Shown here: in pieces, positions 1-6,572 of the stretch
How the letters are laid out: every line of letters starts with the position of its first letter
Position numbering within the stretch: position 1 is the stretch's first letter
From: CAVSZB01 sp964420395
GTDB lineage: Bacteria > Krumholzibacteriota > Krumholzibacteriia > LZORAL124-64-63
Direction: 5' to 3'
Assembly (NCBI GenBank): GCA_964420395.1
Contig: CAYQTJ010000077.1
Location: 1-13,279 of the forward strand
DNA: 13,279 nt
Translations under genes and position numbers: made by a program
The notes under the pieces: model-generated
The model's input: only the letters and a program-made list of their open reading frames with translations
Database searches by the model: none
What the model was told of the DNA's origin: nothing

Positions 1-1
1 G

Positions 2-736
2 GCGGCCGGCCTGCCGGCCCTTGCGATCACCTCCGGCGGTGCCCTCCTGGCCCTGTCCCGCGCCGGCGACGCGCGCGGACGTCCGGTGCCGGCGGTGGTG
101 CTGCCGGGCGGGCTGCCGCCTCGCGCCGCGCTCGGCCACGGGCTGGGCGCCCTGCTGTGGGCGCTGCACCGCGCCGGCGTCACGCCGTCGCCGCGCGACG
201 ACCTCGCCGACGCCGTGACCGAACTGCGCGCCGGCCGCGAGCGCTGGCTGGCGCCGGGCGGTCCGACGGCCGACCCGGCCCCGGCGGCGCTGGCGCGCGC
301 CCTGCTCGGCCGCTTCACGGTGATCTTCACGACCTCGCCCGAGGCCCACGGGGCGGGCGTGCGCCTGCGGGCGCAGCTCAACGAGAACGCGAAGCACCCG
401 GCGAGCGTGGCGGAATTCCCGGAACTGGACCACAACGAGATCGTCGGCTGGGAGGTGCTGCGCCGCCGGCGCGAGACGTTCGCGCTGGTGATCCTGCGCG
501 GCGGCGACGAGCATCCCCGCACGACCCGCCGCGTGGCGATCACGCGCGAGCTGCTGGCGGCGGAGTTCCACTCCATCCACGAAGTGGTCGCGCGCGGCTC
601 CCGTCCGCTCGCGCGCATCCTGTCCCTGGTGCAGCAGGCCGACGTCATCTCCTGCCGCCTGGCGGAGGCGGCCGGCGTGGACCCGCTCCCGGTGGCCCGC
701 ATCGACGCGCTCAAGGCGCGTCTCGGGGAGGAGTGA
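2..736 (+). CDS. Bifunctional phosphoglucose/phosphomannose isomerase, 3' part (5' end outside window)
   Basis: The reading frame is open from the first bases of the window, so this is the C-terminal ~244 residues of a protein whose family is usually about 320-350 residues. It would interconvert fructose-6-phosphate with glucose-6-phosphate and mannose-6-phosphate in the cytosol. Seen in sequence: an ITSGG stretch followed by a PGGLPPRAALGH motif, the second SIS sugar-phosphate domain signature of this family; then LNENAKHPA and PELDHNEIVGW, which in characterised PGI/PMI enzymes carry the catalytic Glu and His; and a C-terminal SRPLARIL...GVDPLPV...LKARL block typical of the bacterial PGI/PMI C-terminal domain. 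A GTG at 86 is not the true start, because conserved SIS sequence lies upstream of it. The stop is 4 bases before the next gene, so the two are probably co-transcribed. Substrate preference (glucose versus mannose) cannot be read from the sequence. Confidence 0.88.
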   Translation, partial: AAGLPALAITSGGALLALSRAGDARGRPVPAVVLPGGLPPRAALGHGLGALLWALHRAGVTPSPRDDLADAVTELRAGRERWLAPGGPTADPAPAALARALLGRFTVIFTTSPEAHGAGVRLRAQLNENAKHPASVAEFPELDHNEIVGWEVLRRRRETFALVILRGGDEHPRTTRRVAITRELLAAEFHSIHEVVARGSRPLARILSLVQQADVISCRLAEAAGVDPLPVARIDALKARLGEE

Positions 737-740
737 GCCC

Positions 741-1715
741 GTGAAGGCGCTGATTCCCGCGGCCGGCATCGGCACGCGACTGCGGCCGCACACCCTCAAC
801 AAGCCGAAGGCGCTGCTGCCGGTGGCGGGCAAGCCTATCCTGGCCCACATCGTCGATGACCTGCGCGCGGCCGGCATCGACGAGTTCGTGCTGGTGGTCG
901 GCTTCGAGGGGGAGGCGGTGCGCGCCTGGTTCCGGGGCGCCTACCCCGGCGTCCCCGTGACGTTCGTCGAGCAGACCGAACGGCTCGGCCTGGGCCACGC
1001 CGTCTGGACGGCGCGCGATGCCGTCGGCGACCAGCCTTTCTTCTGCATCCTCGGCGACACGATCCTCAAGGCTGACTACGCCGCCCTGCTCGCCGATCCT
1101 GCCAACTGCATCGCGGTGCGCGAAGTGGCCGATCCCCGGCGGTTCGGCGTGGTCGAACTGCGCGACGGCCGCGTCTCCCGCTTCGTCGAGAAGCCGGAGC
1201 ACCCTCCCAGCAACCTGGCGATCGTGGGCGCCTACCTGCTGCGCGACGCCGCCGCGCTCTGGGCGGCGCTGACCCGGGTGGTGCGCGAGGACCGCCGCAC
1301 CCGGGGGGAGTACCAGCTCACCGACGCGCTGCAACTGATGGTGGAGCATGGGATGCCGTTCAGCATCGCCGCCGTCACCGACTGGTACGACTGCGGCAAA
1401 CCGGAGACCTGGCTGGAGACCAACCGGGTCCTGCTCGACCGCCAGCCGGGTCCCGCGCCGGCGGGCGCCGCGCCGCCGTGCGCCGTGGCGCCGGACGCCG
1501 TGGTGACCGGCTCGCGACTGGGACCGTACGTGTCGGTCGGCCAGGGCGCCGTGATCGTGGATTCGGACCTGGCGGACTGCGTCATCGGGTCCGGCGCCGA
1601 GGTGCGGGGTTGCCGCCTGCGCGACAGCCTCGTGGGGGAGCGGGCGATCGTGCGCGGCGCGCGCGGACGCCTTAATGTAGGGGACTATTGCGAAGTGGTC
1701 GTCGACGGCGCCTGA
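741..1715 (+). CDS. Sugar-1-phosphate nucleotidyltransferase (NDP-sugar pyrophosphorylase) with C-terminal hexapeptide-type extension
   Basis: 324-residue enzyme expected to join a sugar-1-phosphate to an NTP, giving an NDP-sugar and pyrophosphate in the cytosol. The N-terminus has the nucleotide-binding signature GIGTRLRP followed by NKPKALLPVAGKP (residues about 9-32). Further landmarks are GLGHAVWTAR, the metal-binding aspartate context FCILGDTIL, FVEKP, IVGAYLL, and DWYDCGKPETWLETN, typical of RmlA-like glucose-1-phosphate thymidylyl/uridylyltransferases. After about residue 245, repeats such as VVTGSRLGPYVSVGQGAVI and DCVIGSGAEVRGC look like left-handed beta-helix hexapeptide turns. The start is GTG at 741, with the purine-rich GGGGAGGAG (724-732) as ribosome-binding site inside the end of the upstream isomerase gene, so translation is probably coupled. 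With that neighbour the likely role is supply of activated hexose for LPS or capsule. The sugar and nucleotide (dTDP/UDP-glucose or GDP-mannose) are not decided; GLGHAV and LGDTI favour glucose. Confidence 0.9.
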   Translation: MKALIPAAGIGTRLRPHTLNKPKALLPVAGKPILAHIVDDLRAAGIDEFVLVVGFEGEAVRAWFRGAYPGVPVTFVEQTERLGLGHAVWTARDAVGDQPFFCILGDTILKADYAALLADPANCIAVREVADPRRFGVVELRDGRVSRFVEKPEHPPSNLAIVGAYLLRDAAALWAALTRVVREDRRTRGEYQLTDALQLMVEHGMPFSIAAVTDWYDCGKPETWLETNRVLLDRQPGPAPAGAAPPCAVAPDAVVTGSRLGPYVSVGQGAVIVDSDLADCVIGSGAEVRGCRLRDSLVGERAIVRGARGRLNVGDYCEVVVDGA

Positions 1716-1797
1716 GCGGCGCGCGGCGGCAGGCAGCGGTCCGCGCGCGGCGCCCCGGGCGCCGGCGGAGGGCCGCCTTCACCGAAAGGGAGCGAGC
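1716..1797. other. Spacer before metK with a GC hairpin
   Basis: 82-base gap. It contains a perfect inverted repeat, CGGCGCC-CCG-GGCGCCG (1748-1764; 7-bp stem, 3-base loop), without a T-run, so it is not a standard intrinsic terminator. AAAGGGAG (1785-1792) is the metK ribosome-binding site, 5 bases from the ATG. No convincing -35/-10 pair is visible. The gap is too short, and lacks the recognisable core elements, for a classical SAM-I riboswitch. metK may be read through from the sugar genes. Confidence 0.35.
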
Positions 1798-2943
1798 ATG
1801 GCCGAGCGCCACCTCTTCACCAGCGAATCCGTCACCGAGGGACATCCGGACAAGGTCGCGGACCAGATCTCCGACAGCGTCGTCGATGCGATCCTGAACG
1901 CCGACCCGCAGGGGCGCATCGCCTGCGAGACGCTCGTCACGACCGGCATCGCCTTCGTGGCCGGCGAGATCACGACCAAGACGTACGTGGACATCCCCCG
2001 GCTGGTGCGCGACACGATCCGGGACATCGGCTACACCAGCGCCGACTACGGCTTCGACTACGCGACCTGCGCCGTGGTGACCTCGATCGACGAGCAGTCG
2101 CCGGACATCGCCCAGGGGGTCAATCCGGGCGGCGCGGGCGATCAGGGACTGATGTTCGGCTTTGCCTGCCGCGAGACCGACGTCCTGATGCCGCTGCCGA
2201 TCACCATGGCCCACCGCCTGGCGATGCGCCTGGCCCAGGCCCGGCGCGAAGGGGCGCTGCCCTGGGCGCGGCCCGATGGCAAGACACAAGTCACCATCGC
2301 CTACGAGGGGGGACGGCCGGTCGCGGTGGAGACGATCGTGGTCTCCACGCAGCACGGGCCGGAGGTCACGACCGAGACCCTGCGGGCCGAGGTGGCCGAG
2401 CAGGTCATCCGTCCGGTGCTCGCCCAGTTCCCGATCCGCCACGACGGGTTCAAGACGCACATCAACCCCACCGGTCGTTTCGTCGTGGGGGGGCCGCAGG
2501 GGGACTGCGGCCTGACCGGGCGCAAGATCATCGTGGACACCTATGGCGGCGCCGCCAGCCACGGCGGCGGCGCCTTCTCGGGCAAGGATCCGACCAAGGT
2601 CGACCGCTCCGCCTGCTACGCCGCGCGCCACGTGGCCAAGAACGTCGTGGCGGCCGGGCTGGCCGAGCGATGCCAGGTGCAGGTGGCCTACGCGATCGGC
2701 GTCGCGGAGCCGGTCTCCGTCATGATCGACACGGCGGGCACCGGCAAGGCGCCCGACGCGCGGCTGCGCGACGCGGTCGTCAAGACCTTCGACCTGACGC
2801 CCGCCGGCATCATCGACCGGCTCCGTCTGCGGCGCGGGATCTACCGCAAGACCGCCGCCTACGGGCACTTCGGGCGGGAAGAGCCGGAGTTCACCTGGGA
2901 GTCGACCGACATGGTCGATGCGCTCCAGCGGGCGGTCGGCTAG
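1798..2943 (+). CDS. metK: S-adenosylmethionine synthetase (methionine adenosyltransferase)
   Basis: Makes S-adenosylmethionine from methionine and ATP, releasing phosphate and pyrophosphate, in the cytosol. At 381 residues it matches the usual bacterial MetK length (about 384). Landmarks in order: SESVTEGHPDKVADQIS (residues 9-25) with the catalytic His16 and metal-binding Asp18 equivalents; the ATP-site GAGDQG at 112-117; FKTHINPTGRFVVGGP around 218-233; and the family hallmark GGGAFSGKDPTKVDRS at 256-271 with the Lys and Asp that contact phosphates. All key motifs are intact. The ATG start is supported by AAAGGGAG 5 bases upstream and by the conserved N-terminus. It is a housekeeping gene, and its linkage to the sugar-nucleotide genes has no obvious functional meaning. 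The stop TAG is followed by a strong hairpin shared with the convergent lipoprotein gene. Confidence 0.98.
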   Translation: MAERHLFTSESVTEGHPDKVADQISDSVVDAILNADPQGRIACETLVTTGIAFVAGEITTKTYVDIPRLVRDTIRDIGYTSADYGFDYATCAVVTSIDEQSPDIAQGVNPGGAGDQGLMFGFACRETDVLMPLPITMAHRLAMRLAQARREGALPWARPDGKTQVTIAYEGGRPVAVETIVVSTQHGPEVTTETLRAEVAEQVIRPVLAQFPIRHDGFKTHINPTGRFVVGGPQGDCGLTGRKIIVDTYGGAASHGGGAFSGKDPTKVDRSACYAARHVAKNVVAAGLAERCQVQVAYAIGVAEPVSVMIDTAGTGKAPDARLRDAVVKTFDLTPAGIIDRLRLRRGIYRKTAAYGHFGREEPEFTWESTDMVDALQRAVG

Positions 2944-2983
2944 GACCGGATCCGGCCCCGGGCTCCCGCCGGCCGGGGGAGGG

Positions 2984-3023
2984 AAAGCGAAGCGCGCGGC
3001 CCATGTGGGCCGCGCGCCTGTTT
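2984..3023. terminator. Bidirectional intrinsic terminator between metK and the convergent lipoprotein gene
   Basis: Perfect inverted repeat: GCGCGCGGCCCA (2992-3003), two bases, then TGGGCCGCGCGC (3006-3017), realistically an 11-bp stem with an ATGT tetraloop. It is flanked by A-rich GAAAGCGAA on the left and CTGTTTC on the right, so each strand has a short T-rich tail. It lies between two convergent stop codons (2943 on +, 3050 on -), where a shared terminator is expected. The T-runs are short, so the stem's very high stability probably does most of the work. Confidence 0.8.
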
Positions 3024-3049
3024 CGGACCGGCCGGTCGCGCGGGGGGCG

Positions 3050-3727
3050 TCAGCGCTCGACGTTCACCTGGACGGTGACGGTGTCGTGGCGGGTCACGCC
3101 GTACTGGTCGTCGGTGACTGTGACGACGGCGCGGCGCAGCCCCGCATTGGCGGCGCTGTAGATGAACCGCGGCGCGCGGCCGGTGTAGATCGTGTGCGCG
3201 GCATCGCCCATGTCCCAGCGGAACAGGAAGCGGTTCTCGTAGTTGCCGGCGTCGGTGTCGAAGCCGCAGGTGCGGGCGAACAGGCCGAACTGCACCATTT
3301 CGCCGGCCGCGACCGTCGTGTCGGGCTCGACGCCGTCGCCGGTGGGCAGCGCGCGCAGGCCCAGGGAATCCGCCTGCACCGCGACCCGCAGGTACTGGGT
3401 CTCCCCCTCGCCGTCCTTGTCGCGCACGCTCACCGCGACGTCGTAGACGCCCGGCGTTTCGAACGTGTGGAAGACCAGGCTTCCGTTGCCGGTGGAGTTG
3501 TCGCGGAAGTCCCAGTCGATCGCGAGGTAGGCGTTGGCGCCGGTGGGATCCGTCTCGAGGTCGCCGCCCGAGGCGCGGGCGGTGAACTGGACCAGCAGCG
3601 GGGCCACTCCGCAGTCGGTATTGCTGTCCCAGCGCGTGAAGTAGGGGACTAGATTCTCGTCCTTGCAGCCGGCCAGGAGGACGGCGCTCAGGACGGTCAT
3701 GACGACGATCACCAGGATCTTCCGCAT
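3050..3727 (-). CDS. Two-PKD-domain outer-membrane/surface lipoprotein, function unknown
   Basis: 225-residue predicted lipoprotein. The N-terminus is a short basic region (MRK), a hydrophobic stretch, then the lipobox LLAGC with the lipidated Cys at 21. The mature protein starts CKDENL. Two PKD/Ig-like beta-sandwich domains follow. The first (about 40-118) has the WDF core (DWDFRDNSTG) and the TFETPGVYDVAVSVRD strand pair. The second (about 133-222) has RFLFRWDMGD and the ending AVVTVTDDQYG. PKD modules usually mediate protein or carbohydrate contacts. Two further cysteines (39 and 154), one before or at the start of domain 1 and one in domain 2, could form a disulfide. There is no enzymatic motif and no type IX C-terminal sorting domain. 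The ATG at 3727 is preceded by AGGAG about 12 bases upstream, a rather long spacing. A possible own promoter lies at 3809-3837. The true partner or role is unknown. Confidence 0.85.
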   Translation of the reverse strand: MRKILVIVVMTVLSAVLLAGCKDENLVPYFTRWDSNTDCGVAPLLVQFTARASGGDLETDPTGANAYLAIDWDFRDNSTGNGSLVFHTFETPGVYDVAVSVRDKDGEGETQYLRVAVQADSLGLRALPTGDGVEPDTTVAAGEMVQFGLFARTCGFDTDAGNYENRFLFRWDMGDAAHTIYTGRAPRFIYSAANAGLRRAVVTVTDDQYGVTRHDTVTVQVNVER

Positions 3728-3779
3728 AAGCGCATCGGCTCCTGACGCTGGCCGGGTGGGGCTCGGCGGCTGCCGGGGA

Positions 3780-3798
3780 GGGCCGCCGGCGGCGGCCC
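3780..3798. other. Perfect GC hairpin in the lipoprotein gene leader
   Basis: GGGCCGCC-GGC-GGCGGCCC: 8-bp perfect stem and 3-base loop, in the 138-base gap between the end of lptG and the start of the lipoprotein gene, downstream of the candidate promoter. No T-run follows on the minus strand, so it is not a clear intrinsic terminator. It may partly block read-through from lptG or stabilise the lipoprotein mRNA 5' end. Confidence 0.35.
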
Positions 3799-3808
3799 GG
3801 ATCGCATC

Positions 3809-3837
3809 AAATTAGGCCATCGGGCGGGTCGGATCAA
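3809..3837 (-). promoter_or_regulatory. Candidate sigma70-type promoter for the PKD lipoprotein gene
   Basis: Read on the minus strand: TTGATC (3837-3832), exactly 17 bases, TAATTT (3814-3809). These match 4/6 and 3/6 of the TTGACA/TATAAT consensus. It is the only A/T-rich patch in the gap and would give a leader of about 75 bases. The match is modest, and sigma-factor consensus in this lineage is not known. Confidence 0.4.
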
Positions 3838-3865
3838 GGGATTCCCGCAAAACAGACCCGGGAAC

Positions 3866-4939
3866 TCAGCGCCGGGCGCGGACCCACAGCGCCGCGGCGA
3901 ACAGCGCGAAAAGGCCATTGCCGCCCCAGCCGGCCACCACCGGCGGCAGCGCCCCGCTGTGGCCGAGGGCCCGCCCGAAATTCATGGTCAGGTAGTAGCC
4001 GAAGCTGATCAGCACCGTCCAGCCGAAGCCTGAGGCCACGTTCGTCTTGCGCGGCCCCGAGGCCAGCAGGACCCCCAGGGCCACGACGATCATGTGGATC
4101 CAGGGAAAGGCGAGCCGGAACTGCAGGTCGACCGCGTAGGAGGTCGCGTCGGCCCCCGTGCGGCGCAGCAGGGCGACGCGGCGGGCGAGCTGGCGCACGT
4201 TCATGTCCTCGGGCCGCACCCGCTCGCGATTGAGCTCCTCGGGGGTGACCGAGAGGAACGGCGCCTCCAGCCGCCGGAACGGCGTGGCCGACTCCTGGTC
4301 GCCGGCGAAGGTGCGCCGGGTCCCGTCGAAGAGGACCCACTGGCGGCCGTCCCACTCCGCCCGCGCGGCGTCGAGACGCTCGACGACGCTGGCGTCGCGC
4401 AGCGTCTGCACCGACAGCTCCACGATCTCCCCCCGCTCGGGACGGTAGGTGCGGGCGTAGTAGAGCCGCTGGTCCTCGCCGGTGAGGGCCACGTCAGCGG
4501 TCGGGCGGGCACGGTCGGGACGGCGGTGGATCTCCACGTGGTAGACGTGATCGCGCGCGCTGTTGGCGCGCGGCAGGACCCACTCGCTCCAGGCGAGGGA
4601 GAACAGGCTGGCCGCGGCCGCCAGGCCGAGCAGGGGGAGGACGATCTGCGCCAGCGAACGGCCGGCCGCGAAGAGCGCGGTCAGCTCATTGTAGCGGGCC
4701 AGGGAGCCGACCGTGAAGAGCGCCGCCATCAGCATCGCGATCGGCAGGCAGAGGTCGAGCACCCACGGCGTCTTGTAGAGGTAGTAGCGCCCGATCTGCT
4801 CCAGGGTGGCGTGGTTGTCGAGGAAATTGTCCACGTGCTCGAGCAGGTCCACGAGCAGGAACAGCACGCACGCGCCGGCCAGCGTCGTCAGCAGAGTGCG
4901 CAGGAAGGCGGCCAGGACCGCGCGGTGGATGAGGCTCAT
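3866..4939 (-). CDS. lptG: LPS export permease LptG (YjgP/YjgQ family)
   Basis: 357-residue inner-membrane protein, the normal length for LptG. With LptF and the LptB ATPase it extracts lipopolysaccharide from the outer leaflet of the inner membrane and passes it to the LptC/A/D bridge. Layout: three N-terminal membrane helices (about 11-34, 58-80, 96-118), a periplasmic beta-jellyroll domain (about 120-272), then three helices (about 277-294, 303-324, 333-353). Between helices 2 and 3, ARYNELTALFAAGRS matches the cytoplasmic coupling-helix region that contacts LptB. The ATG at 4939 is chosen because it overlaps the upstream stop as ATGA, has GGAG about 9 bases upstream, and begins directly at the family N-terminus (MSLIHRAVLAAFL). 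The frame is open further upstream, but that sequence is the out-of-frame shadow of lptF. Assignment as LptG rather than a second LptF rests on gene order and the shorter periplasmic region. Confidence 0.9.
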   Translation of the reverse strand: MSLIHRAVLAAFLRTLLTTLAGACVLFLLVDLLEHVDNFLDNHATLEQIGRYYLYKTPWVLDLCLPIAMLMAALFTVGSLARYNELTALFAAGRSLAQIVLPLLGLAAAASLFSLAWSEWVLPRANSARDHVYHVEIHRRPDRARPTADVALTGEDQRLYYARTYRPERGEIVELSVQTLRDASVVERLDAARAEWDGRQWVLFDGTRRTFAGDQESATPFRRLEAPFLSVTPEELNRERVRPEDMNVRQLARRVALLRRTGADATSYAVDLQFRLAFPWIHMIVVALGVLLASGPRKTNVASGFGWTVLISFGYYLTMNFGRALGHSGALPPVVAGWGGNGLFALFAAALWVRARR

Positions 4940-6351
4940 CGGGGTGTCTCCGGGACGGCCGGCGTTGCGTCCGCGGCGGGCCGTCGCCACGGCAGCAGGC
5001 GCAGCGGCGCCGACTCGCGCACCGCGCGCACGGCGATCGGGACGCCGACCGCGGTCAGCAGCAGGTTGGCGGACCACATGGCGAGGAACGGGTCGCAGCG
5101 CCCGCGATCGGCCAGCTTCTCGCCCCCGATGAGAAAGAGGTAGTAGACCAGGTAGATCCCGAGCGCGGCCGCCACCGAAACCCCGCGGCCGGAGCGCGCC
5201 GAACTGAGCGAGAGCGGTAGCCCCCACAGCACGAAGACCAGGCAGGCGAACGGAATGGCGAACTTCTTGTGGTACTCGACGAGGTACTTGCTCTCGATCT
5301 GACGGCGGCTGTCGCGCAGGTCCACCTGGACGCGCGCGGAGCCGGCCGCCAGCTCGACCTCCTGCTGCGCGGCGCGGAGGGCCGCCTGGCGGAACCCCTC
5401 GGGAGCCGCCTCCTCCGTGGCGGTCCCGCGGCCGAGGAGGGAGGCGCGCTCCGCCGGGTCGAGCAGTGCCCAGACGCGCCGCGTCAGCCGGGTGGCGAGA
5501 TCTGACGTGTTCGCCACGATCTCGACCTGCGCGGCGCGCTCCGCGCGGGCCGCGGTCCGCAGGGCGGTGAGGTCCATCTCGCGGTCGCCGCGGGAGGTCC
5601 GCCCCGACGCCTCGAGGTCCCGCTCGGTGTTGCGGACGTACAGGTTGTGCTGGACGAAGCGGACCACTTCGTAGCGCCCCGCCTCGCCGACGTCGGGCAG
5701 GCTGTGGATCTCCCCGTCGTGCAGTTCGAGTACCACGGCGTCCTCCGCGGGACGCGGCACGAGCAACCCCCAGGTGGCGGTCGTCAGCCGGGGGCGCAGG
5801 TCGCCCGGCTGCGCCTTCTCCAGGATGCGTACCCCGCGCAGCCGGCCGGTGCGGTCATCCTTTTCCTCGACCCAGATGGTGACCCGGTCGTTCAGCTCCG
5901 CGAACATCTGCGGGCGGATCTCCAGCAGCGGCTTTTTCCGATTGATGTCGAACAGCAGGTTGACTAGCCTGTGGTTCGCTTCCGGATAGACGTAGTGGTT
6001 GTAAGCGGTCAGGCTCAGCGCCACCACGATGCCGCCGGCGAGGAGGGGGCGCAGCAGCGCGTCGAGGCCGACGCCGCTCGCCTTGAGCGCCACGATCTCA
6101 TGGTCCGCCGCCAGTTGCCCCACGCCCATGAGCACCCCGATCAGCACGGCCATTGGTATGGATAATGCAAGTGTATATCCCAGGCTCAGGAACAGCACCT
6201 CCGTGGCCAGCAGAAAAGGCACTCCCTTGGTGACGAACATCCCCACGTAGCGATAGAGATTGTCGATGATGAGCACGAAGGTGATGACGAAGAACCCGAA
6301 GGCGAACGGTCCCGCCGTGGCCTTCAGCAAGTGTTTGTAGATCAGGTACAT
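4936..6351 (-). CDS. lptF: LPS export permease LptF (YjgP/YjgQ family) with long helical insertion
   Basis: 471 residues, about 100 more than a typical LptF (~365). Partner of LptG in the LptB2FG transporter. Membrane helices lie at about 12-30, 55-78, 101-120, 363-382, 391-410 and 422-443. DHEIVALKASGVG (83-95) is the coupling-helix region facing LptB. The periplasmic jellyroll spans about 121-255. After it, residues about 257-355 form a charged, Ala/Arg/Glu-rich segment that looks helical or coiled-coil. It ends in EYHKKFAIPFAC (359-370), the conserved lead-in to TM4. The C-terminal tail is Pro/Arg-rich. The ATG at 6351 has GGGAG 4 bases upstream and gives the family N-terminus MYLIYKHLLK. 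The longer open frame to 6510 adds a 53-residue Pro/Gly/Arg-rich stretch with no membrane character and is rejected. The stop overlaps the lptG start (ATGA), indicating translational coupling. Confidence 0.92.
   Translation of the reverse strand: MYLIYKHLLKATAGPFAFGFFVITFVLIIDNLYRYVGMFVTKGVPFLLATEVLFLSLGYTLALSIPMAVLIGVLMGVGQLAADHEIVALKASGVGLDALLRPLLAGGIVVALSLTAYNHYVYPEANHRLVNLLFDINRKKPLLEIRPQMFAELNDRVTIWVEEKDDRTGRLRGVRILEKAQPGDLRPRLTTATWGLLVPRPAEDAVVLELHDGEIHSLPDVGEAGRYEVVRFVQHNLYVRNTERDLEASGRTSRGDREMDLTALRTAARAERAAQVEIVANTSDLATRLTRRVWALLDPAERASLLGRGTATEEAAPEGFRQAALRAAQQEVELAAGSARVQVDLRDSRRQIESKYLVEYHKKFAIPFACLVFVLWGLPLSLSSARSGRGVSVAAALGIYLVYYLFLIGGEKLADRGRCDPFLAMWSANLLLTAVGVPIAVRAVRESAPLRLLPWRRPAADATPAVPETPR
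6151..6180 (-). other. Island of A/T-ending rare codons inside lptF
   Basis: Codons 58-67 of lptF (Gly-Tyr-Thr-Leu-Ala-Leu-Ser-Ile-Pro-Met) read GGA TAT ACA CTT GCA TTA TCC ATA CCA ATG. Eight of the nine non-Met codons end in A or T, including TTA and ATA, which are hardly seen elsewhere in these genes, where nearly all third positions are G or C. The island lies in the second membrane helix. Confidence 0.75.
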
Positions 6352-6503
6352 CGATCTCCCGTGCCCCGGCGCCATCCGGGCCGATTCCCACGGTGCGTCC
6401 CCCCCACCGGACGGCCCCCGGACCGGCGGCCCGCGGGGGAGGGGGGCGGGACGGCGCGCCCCGCGGTCCGCCCGACCCCGGCCGCGAGGGGCGACCCGCG
6501 ACG

Positions 6504-6522
6504 GGGTCACGCTGACCCTTTT
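6504..6522 (+). promoter_or_regulatory. Inverted repeat GGGTCA-CGC-TGACCC followed by TTTT (terminator, attenuator or operator)
   Basis: Perfect 6-bp stem (6504-6509 with 6513-6518), CGC loop, then TTTT at 6519-6522 on the plus strand. The form fits a weak intrinsic terminator or attenuator ahead of the sprA-like gene. The spaced palindrome also fits a dimeric repressor operator, between two divergent genes. Sequence alone cannot separate these. A 6-bp stem with four Ts is a weak terminator. Confidence 0.4.
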
Positions 6523-6572
6523 GGTGGACGCGATCGGCCTCGGCGGCCGGACGGCCGGCGCAACGTGGTCGA

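Noticed and set aside
1716..1797. SAM riboswitch ahead of metK
   Set aside because: The gap is only 82 bases and shows just one short GC hairpin, without the multi-helix core or conserved elements I would expect.
1672..2868. Minus-strand open frame across metK
   Set aside because: Opposite a clear, complete metK. No motifs of its own.
3050..3160. Type IX C-terminal sorting domain on the PKD protein
   Set aside because: The C-terminus (HDTVTVQVNVER) is simply the last strand of the second PKD domain. There is no extra ~80-residue sorting domain, and the protein has a lipobox instead.
2918..3652. Plus-strand open frame opposite the PKD lipoprotein gene
   Set aside because: The minus-strand frame has a lipobox and PKD motifs; this frame has none and would cross the terminator hairpin.
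4940..5227. Upstream extension of lptG to position 5227
   Set aside because: Lies wholly inside lptF in another frame. The ATGA overlap and family alignment place the start at 4939.
6474..6508. GACCCCG ... CGGGGTC inverted repeat
   Set aside because: 7-bp arms with a 21-base loop in a region that is almost all G and C. Expected by chance.
6352..6510. Upstream extension of lptF to position 6510
   Set aside because: Adds 53 Pro/Arg/Gly-rich residues ahead of the family N-terminus. The ATG at 6351 has a good ribosome-binding site.
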